NCBI GenBank assembly: GCA_050084985.1
Contig: JBITNC010000001.1
Location: 85,064,001 to 85,128,000, forward strand
Direction: 5' to 3'
Length of the DNA: 64,000 nucleotides
Source: Nageia nagi
Lineage: Eukaryota > Pinophyta
Shown here: in pieces, positions 11,867 to 23,689 of the stretch
Layout: every line of letters begins with the position of its first letter
How positions within the stretch are numbered: position 1 is the stretch's first letter
Translations under genes and position numbers: made by a program
Notes under the pieces: model-generated
Database searches by the model: none
What the model was told of the DNA's origin: nothing
Seen by the model: only the letters and a program-made list of their open reading frames with translations

Positions 11867-12866
11867 GAAGTTGGGTCCACTTTAAGGCAAAAAAATGGAA
11901 GTGTTTTCCTTGATTTTTAAGTTTGGGTATGATTGATCTCAAATATTGATGCACTTAGACATGGAATCATGAAAAAGATCAATGGGGTTAAAATGTATTG
12001 GCCAGATTCTAGTTTTGAAATATATAATTTTTTCTAATACCCATATCATCAATTTTAAAATTTGATAGGATGAACAAAATCCAATTTTTTAAAAAACCAT
12101 ATTTTTAGACTATATCATGCACATGTTCGTTCACCATAATTTGACTAAAATAAAGGTATTTTTTAGAATCCTTTTAGAAAATGATACCTAACACATTGAA
12201 GCTTTTCCATAATATTTTTCCATAATTTTTGAATCAATATTTTATTTTTTATTAATTTTGTATTAGGCATGTTTCTAGTTTTGAAAAGTGCTTATGTCTG
12301 TCCACCATAATTTGATCTAAACTTAATCTTTTTTTTATGTTTTTTCTTATTCTTATAGAGAATTCCATGAAGCTTTTCCTTGTATAATTTATTTTTCATA
12401 AATCCTAAAAAAAAACTTATTAAGAAAATCTAAGACCCTTATATTTCAAGCATATGGACCATATTTACTAAAAAATATAAAATCTTATGCAATTGTTTAA
12501 AAATTACATATTTGAAATCTACACTCTTTAATCTATAATGGGTTTTAATTTCATGAAAAAATTCTATCAAAAACTCCATCAAACTTATGCATGAAGTTGA
12601 AATTTTCCATTATACTTACCATGAACATATACTTTTAGGTCCAAGACTACTTGTTGGTTCACCAAGCCAAGCTTTTAAGCCTAAGTTTGAGGTAAAGTTC
12701 TAGATTCACATATCAAGATCTTGATATTTGTACTTATTTTTTCTTTAAATATTGAGATCCATATATTTATTAGGATGCTAAACCTAAATTGGGTACCTAA
12801 TTTTTCTGACTTCAAGTTTTAACTTTGCAAATTTTCCCCACTTCCCCTTAAATTGGACCCAACTTC
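11867..12866. mobile_element. Non-autonomous TIR DNA element nested in gypsy gag
   Basis: The ends are inverted copies of GAAGTTGGGTCC followed by CACTTTAAGG on the left (11867-11887) and CAATTTAAGG on the right (12846-12866), with one mismatch in 21 bp. Tip to tip it measures 1,000 bp. Inside I find no transposase, only AT-rich sequence, as in a MITE or deletion derivative. Gag sequence lies on both sides: the Gly-rich start to the left and a WW-containing capsid-like segment to the right. A related element with the same termini lies at 37519-38087. I could not settle the target duplication, so the superfamily (Mutator, hAT, PIF/Harbinger or CACTA) is open. Confidence 0.65.
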
Positions 12867-12889
12867 TTGCTTTCACCCCTAAGTCATGT

Positions 12890-13260
12890 TGATACAACTA
12901 AATTCACTAGTAATGTACACCAAGCTAAAGGGTTTCTATATGAATTATAGTTATACTTTATGATAAGAGGGTGTGGGGACTACTCCTACACTTCTTATCC
13001 TAGTATCCATTTAGATGAAATAGCTTTGGATTGGTGGAGTACTTGCCTTGAGAAAACTAAATAATAATCTTTAAATATTAATTGGGTGAACTTCAAGAAG
13101 CTCTCAAAGAGAAGGTTTATGAACAACTAGTTTATCTCTAAAAGGAGAACTAAGTATGCATAATTTGTTCAAGCCAATCTATCTTTAGAAGCATACCATC
13201 ATAAATTCACCCAACTATAGAATTTAGGACTATACATTCATGTTAATATTTATGGTACCC
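12890..13260 (+). pseudogene. Gypsy gag, capsid-like (retrotransposon gag) segment
   Basis: The frame reads TSYPSIHLDEIALDWWSTCLE near 12985, then NINWVNFKKL, KRRFMNN, a ...FVQANLSLEAYHHKFTQL segment and NLGLYI. The paired Trp followed by W-x-x-F and a late YxxxFxxL block are the usual pattern of plant Ty3/gypsy gag. Three or more stops interrupt it. It continues the gag that starts at 11431, beyond the nested TIR element. Confidence 0.6.
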
Positions 13261-14819
13261 CTATAAAAAAGTGTTGATTGAATTCTAATGTTAATATTTA
13301 TTCAGTTGAGCTATTATAAAAGTACTTTCCTTCATTCTATAAAAAAATAAAGAGAACTGCTATTAGTATAAAAGGATTTGATAATACTAAAAAATAATGC
13401 ATTAGTTTTGTTACTATGCCTATTAAAGAATAAGATAAATATGTTTATAAAAATGTTTATATTTTTCATGTGAAATTGCCATATAACTTGTTGCTTGGTA
13501 GAACATGAATTCACAAACTTATATTTGTTACATCCACATTGCATCGATTAATTAAGTTTAGGTACAAAGGAAAATAAGTTACAATTCATGCAGAAGATAA
13601 TCCTCCAAATGTATACCAAGAAACTAAGCAATTTTGGATCCCATATGATTTGGTTAACAATGAGGAAGATACAAAAAACCTATCAATGATATCAATCTAT
13701 AAGAGGTAAGTAGTGGAACATACAAAATTCCAAAGATTGACATATGTTAGAGTTTCAAGGAACTTGGATGGCCCCTATTTATTCTTGAAATCCAATGATG
13801 TTTCTCAATTGTGAGTATGATTTATCAATAATAAGAAGAGATATAATACCATATTGAAGATGTGAGTATGATTTATTAAGAATAAGTAGAAAAATGCATG
13901 ACAAATAATGAAAACTCTACTTCTATTTTTCAAACATTATCAGGTCAAGTAAGTATGCATTTTAGTAGTATTGATTCTATTTTATCTAACCAATATATGC
14001 ACCAATGTCAATATGATTGTAAAGGATTAGGTAAAAATGGAGCAAGGCATTGTAGAGCCCATTCTAAATGAATGTAAATACAAGAGAACATCTAGTATTG
14101 TGTATGAGGCTTCAACATCCACAAAATAAAATTTAGCTCAAATCATCCAACATGTTGATACCAATGATCAAGAAAACACTAGGGATATTTTTGATGAATG
14201 GCTATGTTGCAGTATGATGCATAACTCCATGGAAGTATTACAGGCTTACTATGTAGACCCATTCTTGCCACCTAATTCTCTAATACAAGTGGACATCTTT
14301 CAAAATGATGATGTTATGGTCAAGATGCTAGGGGTAAGAAGTGATTTTACCAAATCTAGTGACAAGAGGTTAATAACATGGCTCTTGTAACATCAGGCCT
14401 ATTTTGAAGAGTAATTTTGCAAGGATTATGAGTACATTATAGGTTAGTTTGTTGTTATTTTCTTCCTTTCTTTTTCATTTTTTATAAAATTAGTCATAGG
14501 TATATGAATCTAATTATTTAGGTGTCATTATTATTTTCCCTTATTAGAATGATGTTTCTCATATTCAAGTGGTCGCACTCTATTTTGTAAGTCTATTATG
14601 GCTGAGTTTAGATGAAGTGCTAGGGGTATTGCTTATGCCTTCCCAACTTAGTGAAATAAAATCCTATCTTGGTGAGGAAATAGTAGAAGTAAATATTGGT
14701 ACTCAACGGGACCCAAAGTTTATCAAAATAGGAGCTTGGTTAACTTGAAAGAAAGGGATAGGTATCATATACTATTAAAAGAAATTTCTAATATGTTTTC
14801 TTAGTATTATTCTAATATG

Positions 14820-15560
14820 CCTAATCTTGATCCTAATTTTTTCACTTATAGTTTAGTTTTCAATGATAATGCTAAACCAGTCCAATAGAAACCTAGAAAA
14901 ATGCATCCTAAAGTAGCTCTAAAAATTAAAAAGGAAATAAAAAAAATATTTGCATGTTGGTCTTATTATTTTTACTTATTATTCTCCATGGATTTCTAAT
15001 ATTGTTCCTATAGCTAAGCCTAATGGTGAAATATGATATTGTACAGATTTCAACAATATCAACAAGGCATGCCCTAAAGATACACTAAAGATACCAATAA
15101 TGTTGAGTTATATGTTGATTAAATTATAGATAGTTCCATAATGAAAGATTATCATATTTCATATTTAAGAAAGATTTTATAATGGATAAAAAATATAAAT
15201 CAAATTTGAAGCTTCTAAGTGTGCATTTGGAGTTCCATCAAGTAAGTTTCTTAGTTTTATTATATCAAGAAGAGGTATTGAGTGGATCCTAAAAATATTT
15301 CATCCATTATGGATATGCCACCTCCTAAAAATTTGAAAGAAATGAGAAGTATTCAAGGTAGTATTCAAGCTATAAGAAGATTCATTGGTCAAGTAGTTGA
15401 TATGAATTATCCATTTTCTCATTTGCTAAAGAAGGATGCAAAGTTTATTTGGGATGAAAAGTGTAAAAAGGCTTTGGAAAACATAAAAATTACTTTACTA
15501 ACACTCCCATTTCAACCACTTATGATTCCAAAAAAAGATTATTACTTTATGTTTCCATAA
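14820..15560 (+). pseudogene. Gypsy reverse transcriptase, partly deleted
   Basis: The segment opens with KPVQ-KPRKMHPKVALKIK near 14875, followed by SPWISNIVPIAKPNGEI and DFNNINKACPKDTLKIPI near 15045. These are RT blocks 1-2, and one frameshift separates them. The catalytic Y-x-DD region expected next is missing; between about 15110 and 15200 the homology breaks. It resumes with FEASKCAFGVPSSKFLSF and MPPPKNLKEMRSIQGSIQAI, the RT thumb, which is open for 92 codons (15282-15560) and ends in the connection to RNase H (FIWDEKCKKALENIK). The enzyme copied element RNA into DNA. With the active site gone this copy is inert. Confidence 0.75.
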
Positions 15561-16540
15561 TGCTAAGTGCATTAGGTTAAACATTAGCTCAAAAAGATGA
15601 TAAAGAAAAAGAAAGAGCAATTTACTATATCAACAAAACTTTACTTGATTATGATATAAGATATATGTTAATAGAAAAGATTTGTTTTGTAATTTTCTTC
15701 TCAACCAAAAAATTAAGATATTACATGATTCAAAATGTAATCTATATTATTGGCTAGACTGATCCTCTAAGGTATCTCATTTCAAAATATTATTTGTTTA
15801 GAAGAGCTACAAAATGGGTAATGTTTCTTCAAGAGTTTGATTTGGTCTTTGTAACTCAAAAATCTATTTAGAATCAGGCTATAGAATATTTTATTACAAA
15901 TCATACAAAAATGAAATATCCATGACACATGAAGAATTTATAGATGAAATAAATGGAAAAAGAACCTATGATCCCAATGATAATGTTGAATTCATGATAC
16001 ATTTTCTCAATCAACTAACTTGAGTACCTAGACACATTAATAGGTTTCTTTGAGAGGGAAGAATGGATATTATTATTTGATGGTTCTAATTGCATTCTTG
16101 GAGAAGGGGTGGGAATTATTTTAATAAATCATTATGGTGATATGATTAATATATATTATTGTTTAAGTTTTGATTGTACTAACAACATGGTTGAGTATAA
16201 AGCTCTTATTCTAGGATTGAAGGCTACAATACTCCTAAAGGTAAAAAGAATAAATACTCTTTGGTAATTCTAAATTTCTAGTGAAACAAGTGACTGACAT
16301 CTATGACATAAAAAATTCCAAATTGCAACCATAAAAACAAATGATAATTAATCTTCTCACGTACTTAAATGAGTATGTAGTGGAGAATATTCCATTAGAC
16401 AACAACATGTACATTAATGCAATGACTAGTGCCTCTTCCCTTGCCCTTATTAACATATAAGATGAAGAAACTATACTTAAAATTAAAAATATAAGTATAC
16501 CATCACATGATTATCTTAATGAAGAGTTTATTTAAGATCA
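15560..16540 (+). pseudogene. Dual RNase H region of the Tat-like gypsy element
   Basis: The first RNase H reads ERAIYYINKTLLDYDIRYML and then FFSTKKLRYYMIQNVIYII, TDPLRYLIS and RRATKWVMFLQEFDLVFV (15615-15860). A second RNase H starts near 16065 with WILLFDGSN, then GEGVGIILINHYGD and NNMVEYKALILGLKATILL. The second domain has the pattern of the extra RNase H of Tat elements, including the DGS and EYKAL segments that would carry acidic active-site residues. From 16270 onward stops are dense. Confidence 0.7.
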
Positions 16541-16659
16541 TTATTTTTTAGCAACATGTATTAATGTTTATGAATGGTATCAACATATTTTTGCTTTTCT
16601 TAAAAATGGAGTAGTTCTTGTTGAATTTGATAATAATTCTAGAATTAGGCTTAAAAATC

Positions 16660-17543
16660 TAGCATTATAGTATGTTACCATTGGTGATTTTCTATATAGA
16701 AGGTCTTTTGATGGTGATCTTTTTAGAATTTTAACAATGCATAAAGTAGACATGGCCCTTCATCAAGCTTATGATAGTGAATCTAGTGGACATTTTAGAG
16801 CTAAATTGGTTTATCAAAGATTACTTAGACTAGGTTATTATTGGCCTACTATCCTTAAAGATTGTAAATTTCATGTTAAGAAATGTGAACACTATCAAAA
16901 GAATGATAAACTTCAACATTCACCATCTCATGGGTTGCACTATATTATTTATCCTTGGCCTTTTTCTATTTAGGCATTTGATTTTATTGGTAAATTTAAC
17001 CCTATCTCAAGATATGGTAATACATTTATCATTACAACAATAGAATACTTCACAAAATAGATGAATAATATCCCTATCAAGTTGGTAAAAGAAGGTAATA
17101 TTATTGAATTCTTAATTGAATATATAACTTTGAGATATGGTGTCCCTTCTAAATTGTTTATAGAAAATGGTACAAGTTTTAAAGGTAATGAAGTTATAGA
17201 TTTTTGTAATAAATATTATATTAAAAGAAAATTTTGTACACCTTATTATCCTCAAGGTACTGGTCAAGAAAAATCCTCTAATAGAGTTATAAAAACTATC
17301 TTATCAAAAAATGTTGAAAAAAATGGTAATGATTGGCATGAACTACTTCCTTATGCTTTATGGGCTGATATAAAAAGTATAAGCACTTTTGTTGGGGAAA
17401 ATCCTTTCTCTTTAATATATGGTAATGAATACATAGTTGCATTAGAACTAGAAATCATATCCTTACATATGTCTTTAGATGGTTTCATTCTTGATGGGGA
17501 TAAAAGAAAAAAAAGGACCAGCATAACTATAGGCCTTAAATGA
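16660..17543 (+). pseudogene. Gypsy integrase, inactivated
   Basis: The zinc-binding start (16737-16973) reads LHQAYDSESSGHFRAKLVYQ, then LRLGYYWPT and VKKCEHYQKN; the second Cys of the usual CxxC is Tyr. A stop precedes the catalytic core, which begins AFDFIGKFNP and continues open for 160 codons (17061-17543). In the core, the second catalytic Asp (normally DNG) is Glu in IENGTSFKG. The PQGTGQEKSSNR block has Lys where the catalytic Glu is expected. Integrase inserts the DNA copy into the host chromosome; two of three catalytic residues seem lost. The C-terminal domain fades after LIYGNEYIVALELEI. Confidence 0.8.
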
Positions 17544-17599
17544 GAAAGGGGTAAATCCTTTAGAACTATAGAATCAAGAAGGAATATAGTAAAAATATT

Positions 17600-18040
17600 A
17601 TTCAAAAGAGTTCAAGGTATAAGACCTATTATTATAGGAAAATATTGCTAATATAAAATTCATAAGAAATAAAAATAAAGGTAATTTCAAACCTAACAGA
17701 TAGGTCCTTACATTATCATTGTAAACTATGGAAAATGTACATACAAATTGTCCATAATTGAGGGTAAAGGAGAAAAAATTCAATAAATTTTATACATATC
17801 AAAAGGTTCCATGTTTTATATTTTTCATATATGTATGCATTTTTTATGTTTCATGTAACTAACATTTTAGTGAAAGCAACCATGAACCTAGCAATGTTGT
17901 TGTATTCTAGGCAACGTCATTGCATTAAAAGGATAAAAATCATTAACTTTCCTAAAATTTTCCTACTAATCATGGTATGTATACAAAAAGATAATTATTT
18001 TCTTTTATTAATTTCATTTTAATAAAATTGCATACCTTTA
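17600..18040. other. Post-pol sequence of the gypsy element, no gene
   Basis: AT-rich sequence between the integrase end and the purine-rich tandem repeat. It is probably the 3' untranslated part of the element. No LTR boundary is visible. Confidence 0.4.
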
Positions 18041-18043
18041 TCA

Positions 18044-18148
18044 CATTCTTACCATTTATTCATTTGTAAGGGAGGGGCATCCTTATCATTTATTCTTATA
18101 TAAGGGAGGGGAATTCTTATAATTTGTTTCTCTATAAGGAAAGGATAA
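18044..18148 (+). repeat. ~36-bp tandem repeat carrying polypurine tracts
   Basis: Three copies of a unit like ATTCTTATCATTTATTC plus TATAAGGGAGGGG. The AAGGGAGGGG part looks like an LTR-element polypurine tract and lies on the strand and side where the gypsy 3' tract is expected. The third copy is degraded (AAGGAAAGGAT). Confidence 0.6.
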
Positions 18149-18149
18149 T

Positions 18150-20154
18150 CATATCAAAATCATTTACAACATTATGGCTTTGGAATCCAAGTTGGTTACA
18201 TAAATTGGTAATCTATATTGAGTAAGTCACCAAGGAGAGGTTTGATATCTTATCCTTATATGCACTTTACATATCTTATGATGTTTAATGCCTATATTTG
18301 AGATATATTGCACAAACCATTTCTTATATATGTTATTTAGAAGTTTATTTATCCTTACTTTGTATTTTTTCTATGATGAGGTCTATAATGTTGCAACCAA
18401 GCCAAACAAGGGTATAATATTGGTCAAAACTAGGGCATCCAAAGCTATCACAATGAAGAAATATTTTAGGGAGTATTTTGTTAGTTATCTTGTTATGCTT
18501 TGAATTTACTTTGATTTTATTTTGTACCAAAAGTATAAAATCATACTCAATGTGGGGCATGTGTTAATATCTAAAAAGGAATTTTAATTAAATTAAAATA
18601 TCTTTTTAGGTATTTAAAATAATTTACTTATTTAAATAAATAAATGATCTTATAATCATGCACTATTACCTAATTTCACATTTTATGATAATGTGTCAAT
18701 ACAAAGAGAAGCCCAAGAAGGAATGTTAGCCCATATGAACCATAAGCCTGAGGAGGAGCCTTGGTACTAGACCTACTATCTATAAAGGTGGAAGTGTTAT
18801 ACATTAGAAATCATGACATGATCTAGAATCCTTGATAGTTGGTAATATACTTATGTCAATATTGAATAATATTTCTCAATTCCACCTATCATATCTAAAT
18901 TTTTTTGTACTCTAAGCTTTGTATTCTTATAATATTTTGAACCTATTTTTTCATGATAGTACCAGCATCAAAGGTATGATGATGATATCGAGTGAAAGTA
19001 ACATGCAAACTAGAATGGTAGTTAGGCAATGTGGATGGGATCCTAGCATCATTGCTGGGTTGAGGTAGAATTTATAGCTCTATCATTCTAATAAGTTCAT
19101 TGTTCATCTTGTATGATTTGAATATCTTTTCTATTCATCATGATAATTAAATTATAATTTTATATTTTTCATTAATCTAGTTTGATAAGTTAAGATCAAT
19201 CAACTTTATCAGATCATTATCATCATTCATGTTTCTACTAGTTTGTGATTAATTGGTTAAATTTAATATTATTAATTAATCCTAATAATTATTATTTTAG
19301 GTATAACACTACCATTAGTATCATATCACTTTGCCATATGCATAATACATCATGCTATGTTATTAGTACCATATCACTCTCTATATACCCTACAAATATT
19401 TTCCCTCAAATAATACTTCTAATGGTGATAAATTTTAATTTAAAAAAAAAATAAATAAATTCTAATATTTTTAAGTGAACATGAACATTAAAATGGTAAA
19501 ATATCATAAAAAACAAAAAAACCTACCTATATTTCAACATGGTTTTTGTATCTACAACTAGAATTACAAAATTGTTTATAAATCTTGAAAAAAATATAAT
19601 ATATTAATTAAAATATTTTGTAAAATTTCCCATTATATATATTGAAAGGATCTAAACATTAGACCATATGCTATAAATATACTCTTATGAAATACTTGAT
19701 AGAAAAATTTGCATCTAATATGTTCAATTATTGAAAAGTTTTATAATTTGTTTAAACTTCTAATGAAAACCTTATTTCTTTAAAATTACTAGATGAAATT
19801 TCCAACTAGGGCTCTCTTTTTTTGGGTACTTTCCTTAAGGATTTTGAAAGGATCCCCAAACTTTACATAATTAGGAATTTTTCATGCACATTTGATATTT
19901 TGATCATTTCTTGATCTATAAGCGGTGAGATTTGAACTTGAGACTCCATTTACTTTACTTGGGAGTTTCCACATCCAAGTTTCAACAACTCTCCTAACAA
20001 TCGAAGATTCCAAGTACCTTATTATTATCTTAAAAGGTATGATGCTCCAAATTTTAAATTTTACCTTATTGTTATCTTATTACCTTAATCTTTTAGTTAT
20101 ATATTTTCTAAAGATACCTTAAAAAGGGAAACTGACACTTATTGTATTTTAATT

Positions 20155-20187
<33 letters not shown>

Positions 20188-20640
20188 TAATTTAAACTAT
20201 TATTTACAATTACTAATATTTAAGAAATCTTCATAGAATAGTATAATAATTTCATGAGTAAATTTACACATGTATCTTCTATAACAATCTTCAAAATTCA
20301 TAACACAAATTTATTAATTTAATCATTGCAATGTTTCTCTTCCCAACATAATCCCTTAAAAGATAATTTCATTTATATAATCATTTAGATAACCTAATCA
20401 TATTATCTTATAACACTTTGTAAATTTCTCTTCATAACATAATATTTGAATAGATTATGTCATTTATCTAACCATTTGAATCATCGAATCATATTATCCT
20501 ATTGTACTTTTTTAAACCATGAATTCTAGTAGAATAATTGGAGTTATATTGGTAAGGGACTTTTTGGCCCCCCTTGAAAACCTACCAATAGTGTTCAACT
20601 TCTGATATTTTGATATATCATTCATGAATTTTCATGGTCC
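18150..20640. other. No recognisable gene; probable decayed LTR and AT-rich DNA
   Basis: The left part may contain the 3' LTR of the gypsy element (for example TATAAAGG near 18780), but no partner was found upstream. Opposed 71-codon frames at 18288-18560 lack known motifs and occupy the same bases on both strands, typical of chance. The rest is AT-rich. Confidence 0.4.
20157..20192. repeat. (TACA)n/(TA)n microsatellite
   Basis: About six TACA units pass into TATATATA. It is a simple repeat in non-coding sequence. Confidence 0.9.
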
Positions 20641-21150
20641 CATCCACTTTCCAGTAAGTATTTGTTTATATTCATAAAACTAATGCATCCGAGTCAATTT
20701 CTAAAAAATAATTTGGTTGGACATTCATAAAACTAAAAGTACATATTGGTTTTGTAAATATGCACATAAATTTTTCAAATCCATATGTATTCATGAAACT
20801 AATATTACATTTAAAATTTGTTAATATGTAGCATAATATTTCTATAAAATCTAAATTTATATATTTACAAAACTAATGAGTCATGTTAGTTTCATGAATA
20901 TGTTGAGCTAAATTTAAATAATAAAAACTTTGTAGCATATTCACTAAAATAATATATCATATTCGTAAAACTCACATGTTTTATTAGTTTTAAGAATACA
21001 TAAATTACATTTTTTTTTAAATAATGTTTTCTTATATTCTTGAAACTAAAACATAGAATTAGTTTTGTGAATATGTCAAGAGGGAAAAATTGTAATGCAT
21101 ATTTGCAAAACTAAAATGTGATATTAGTCTCGTGAATATGCAAAATAAAT
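20640..21150. repeat. Array of ~45-bp imperfect palindromes (TATTCATAAAACTAA / TTAGTTTTATGAATA)
   Basis: At least six copies of ATATTCATAAAACTAA recur between 20669 and 21115, most followed 5-15 bp later by its reverse complement TTAGTTTTGTGAATATG. Clear pairs lie near 20727-20770, 20858-20915, 20960-21000, 21032-21078 and 21100-21143. Each pair could fold into a hairpin with arms of about 15 bp. The same element occurs twice more at 40097-40225, just upstream of the carboxylesterase gene, as part of an inverted duplication. Confidence 0.75.
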
Positions 21151-21189
21151 TAAAAAAAATAAAGCAAACCATGCTTCCCAAGGTTGGGT

Positions 21190-21310
21190 GACACCAAGTA
21201 TGAAGCATTAATGCAAGCTAGTGGGATGGATTCAAACCATGTAAAACTCCAAATATTAGGTCATTCTCTCATTTCACTCGACCTCAAAACCTTAGCTAAT
21301 GGAGCTTTGA
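21190..21310 (-). other. Possible tRNA-derived SINE fragment (Pol III boxes)
   Basis: The minus strand carries GGTTTGAATCC near 21226-21236, an exact fit to the Pol III B-box consensus, and TAGCTAAGGTTTTGAG about 55 bp upstream, which is A-box-like. No full tRNA cloverleaf can be folded and no poly(A) tail or target duplication was seen. Confidence 0.25.
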
Positions 21311-21389
21311 ATATCCTACAATTAATAATAATATTTATTGTATCAAAATCCACCATTCTATAAGAGGAAGCATTGGAAATCCTTTTTTA

Positions 21390-21861
21390 TTGTATTTTAA
21401 TTAATAAAATAAATAAAATTACATTTGCACCATGCATCTTATCAAATAAAAAGGATATATTGTATACATATCTTCCAAGGTAGTCAAAAACATAACATTC
21501 CATTAAAATACAACATGTGCATATCTTGTGACAATTGTAGTCCATAAAATTGCATGTTGATGAGGAACAAATATTTTTGAGCAAACATTTAATGTTGTAA
21601 GTCATGAAAAATATTTTGGTCCTTTAATAGAGCAATGTTTGTGTATTTGCATGATTCATAGTTAGTTTATTTACATCTTGTCAAATCTTTTTGTGATATT
21701 TTGTATACGTATATACCAAGTCAAACATAATAATATTTGATAAAATCCATTTTCAATATTCTTTGATGGATTTTCATACATTCTTCTAGAGCTCCCATGT
21801 CAACTAATTTCTTGGCCTTATTTTATTCATCAAAATTTTGCATACATGATTACCAGGGAAA
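21390..21861 (-). pseudogene. PPR pseudogene, downstream segment
   Basis: Reading the minus strand from 21854, the frame gives VIMYAKF, then D-M-G-A-L-E-E-C-M-K-I-H-Q-R-I-L-K-M-D-F open at 21763-21804, then CNFMDYNCHKICT and FLFDKMHGANV near 21560 and 21440. These match the helix pairs of plant organellar pentatricopeptide repeats (VDMYAKCG, MGALEEG-KIHQ, WNAMI-GYA, ARKLFDKM). PPR proteins bind RNA in mitochondria and plastids and guide editing or processing. This copy has frameshifts and stops throughout. It continues upstream on the other side of the Copia insertion at 28052-28500. The same sequence order reappears inverted at 39540-39960. Confidence 0.6.
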
Positions 21862-22064
21862 TATTAGAAACAATACATTGTATAGTAATAAATACTTTAT
21901 CTATCTATATCTTTAATAAATACATTAGTCTGTATACTAATGTAACATATTTAATATTAGGATTTATGGGTAATTTTGTTATGTATATAGGAATGTAACT
22001 CCGACTTCTCTATTGTATTTAAACCCTTCTCATTAATGGAATACATCAATTCTAACTTCTCTCA
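21862..22064 (+). repeat. 5' LTR of the Copia element
   Basis: Aligns with 27847-28048 over its whole length. Shared landmarks are TATTAGAAA at the start, CTATATCTTTAATAAATACAT, TTTATGGGTAATT and TTAAACCCTTCTCATTAATG near the end. It starts TA where TG is expected in both copies. The likely primer site follows at 22069-22080, where TAAAATTAGAGC resembles TGGTATCAGAGC with G-to-A and C-to-T changes. Confidence 0.88.
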
Positions 22065-23640
22065 AATATAAAATTAGAGCTCCATGGTGAAGATCATTAT
22101 TTTTCTATGAGTTAATTCTCTTTGTTGCATCTACCTTCAGGATGATTAGAGATAGAAAAATAATGGAATTAGAGACTCTTTTTATTGCACTAAAATCCTG
22201 AGAGAGATTTGTAAAGGAGTGCCCAACACCCTTGCAAAAGGTTTAGAGGTGTTGTTAATTTCAAAAATATCTTGATTTGTAGGAATCAGTTTGTAAATTC
22301 TCACCAAGCCCAAGAGTTTGAGATAGAGAGTGGTGTTAAGAGATTTTCCAACAAATCCACCCACCCTACCTAGAAAAATTATAGTCTAGAAAATATCTAT
22401 GAAGTGTGGAAGAGCATAAAGAGGAGAGATTAATTAGAGCCTATATAGTAAACAAAAATAATATCTCACCACTCCTCTCATCCACCAATGTTCACCAACC
22501 TTATAAACACTCTCCTAGCTCACTATTATGGACATACCTCATGTATGAGATTGAATGATTTTGAAAAAAGGTGAGCATTCCTACTCCTACCCATGTCGTA
22601 CATGTGTATTCCTTCACATCATAGCCCTTATATCTAGACCTATTTCTAGGATGGAGTAACAAACTTGTTCTATACTGTAGAGTGATATTGCCAATGTACC
22701 TCATGCCACACTTTCCCATGCATGAAAGTTTAAGAAAAAGGAAACAAATGCATGATTATTCCATCAATTTCCCAACATCATGTTGAAGAGTAAAAATAGT
22801 AGCATGTATTAATATTTGTAGAGAGAAAAATGTGCATTGCATATAAACCACTCCAACATGTGAGCACTTGCGACTAGTCTCCTCCCTAACCAACATTGCA
22901 GATAGCCATTTGTTAGCCATTGCAATGCAGTCCTCTATATTCATATTTTTTAGAAAATATAATAACATACAAAAAGTGTATAATGCAATTACCTAGCCAT
23001 TTAATATAAAAAATCAATTTTTTTTTCTAAAGTTGAACTTTTGGAAACATAAATTATTTGCAAACATTTTCCCAACATGAAGGAAATAAAAGTGCAGCCA
23101 CAAGTGCATGCCATATGACCAATACAATTTAAAAAAAAAAAATTCCATTTTAAAGTTTCAAATTTTGAAGATAAAAATATTTTCCAAATAAATCTACCCA
23201 ACATATGATTTATTTTAGCAAAGTGGTAGTAATTCTAGCAAGAGAAAAATACTTAGGAGGTATACATTGGGAAGATAAAATTGTATTTTCAGAATTAATC
23301 AGAGAAGATTTATTTGTTCAATATAAGAACATTTTGTTGGAGAAGTATAAAAATATTTAAAGAAGGATATTAATTTATTCAAGGGAGAAAGACAAACTTG
23401 GAGAGAAATAAAACTCATCCAAGTTCTTATCAAATCAAGGTAAAACCTTTGGTGCCTTTGCAAAGCACCAATTTTGTGCATATAAGGTTGTAAGTTCCAA
23501 ACCCCCTACTTATAACTTAAAATTAATTTTTTTCATATACTAATATCCTTTTAATTATTTGATCAAAAATTGAAGGTATTTAATTTATTTTGAGCTAACT
23601 CATTAAATGTTTACCTCAGAGGAGATTTAAAATTGAACCG
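22065..23640. other. Copia leader region, no gene recognised
   Basis: This 1.57-kb stretch between primer site and gag has several short minus-strand open frames (22182-22364, 22501-22719, 22756-22968, 23001-23204) that match nothing I know. It may hold a decayed insertion; no terminal repeats were found. Confidence 0.4.
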
Positions 23641-23689
23641 TGAAGGTAAATTTGAAAGGGGGAGATTGAAATTTTTTGCACACACTAAA

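Larger units (their letters stand above)
11400..17600 (+). mobile_element. Ty3/gypsy LTR retrotransposon, Tat-like, degenerate (internal region)
   Basis: Domains run in gypsy order on the plus strand: Gly/Arg-rich gag start, capsid-like gag, protease/RT junction, RT, a first RNase H, a second RNase H, then integrase. A second RNase H between the first one and the integrase is the known hallmark of the plant Tat lineage. Every domain carries stops or frameshifts, and the RT core is partly deleted. The gag is interrupted by a 1,000-bp TIR element (11867-12866). I could not match LTRs at the two ends, so the outer limits are open. The element is related to the minus-strand gypsy element at 59.6-64 kb; both share GHF-AK and LRIGYYWPT/LRLGYYWPT in the integrase zinc region. 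Confidence 0.75.

Noticed and set aside
17351-17605. 84-codon minus-strand frame
   Set aside because: Antisense shadow of the gypsy integrase on the plus strand.
19915-20010. Possible tRNA or SINE (minus strand AGTTCAAATCTC resembling a B box)
   Set aside because: No matching A box at suitable distance and no cloverleaf; weaker than the candidate at 21190-21310.
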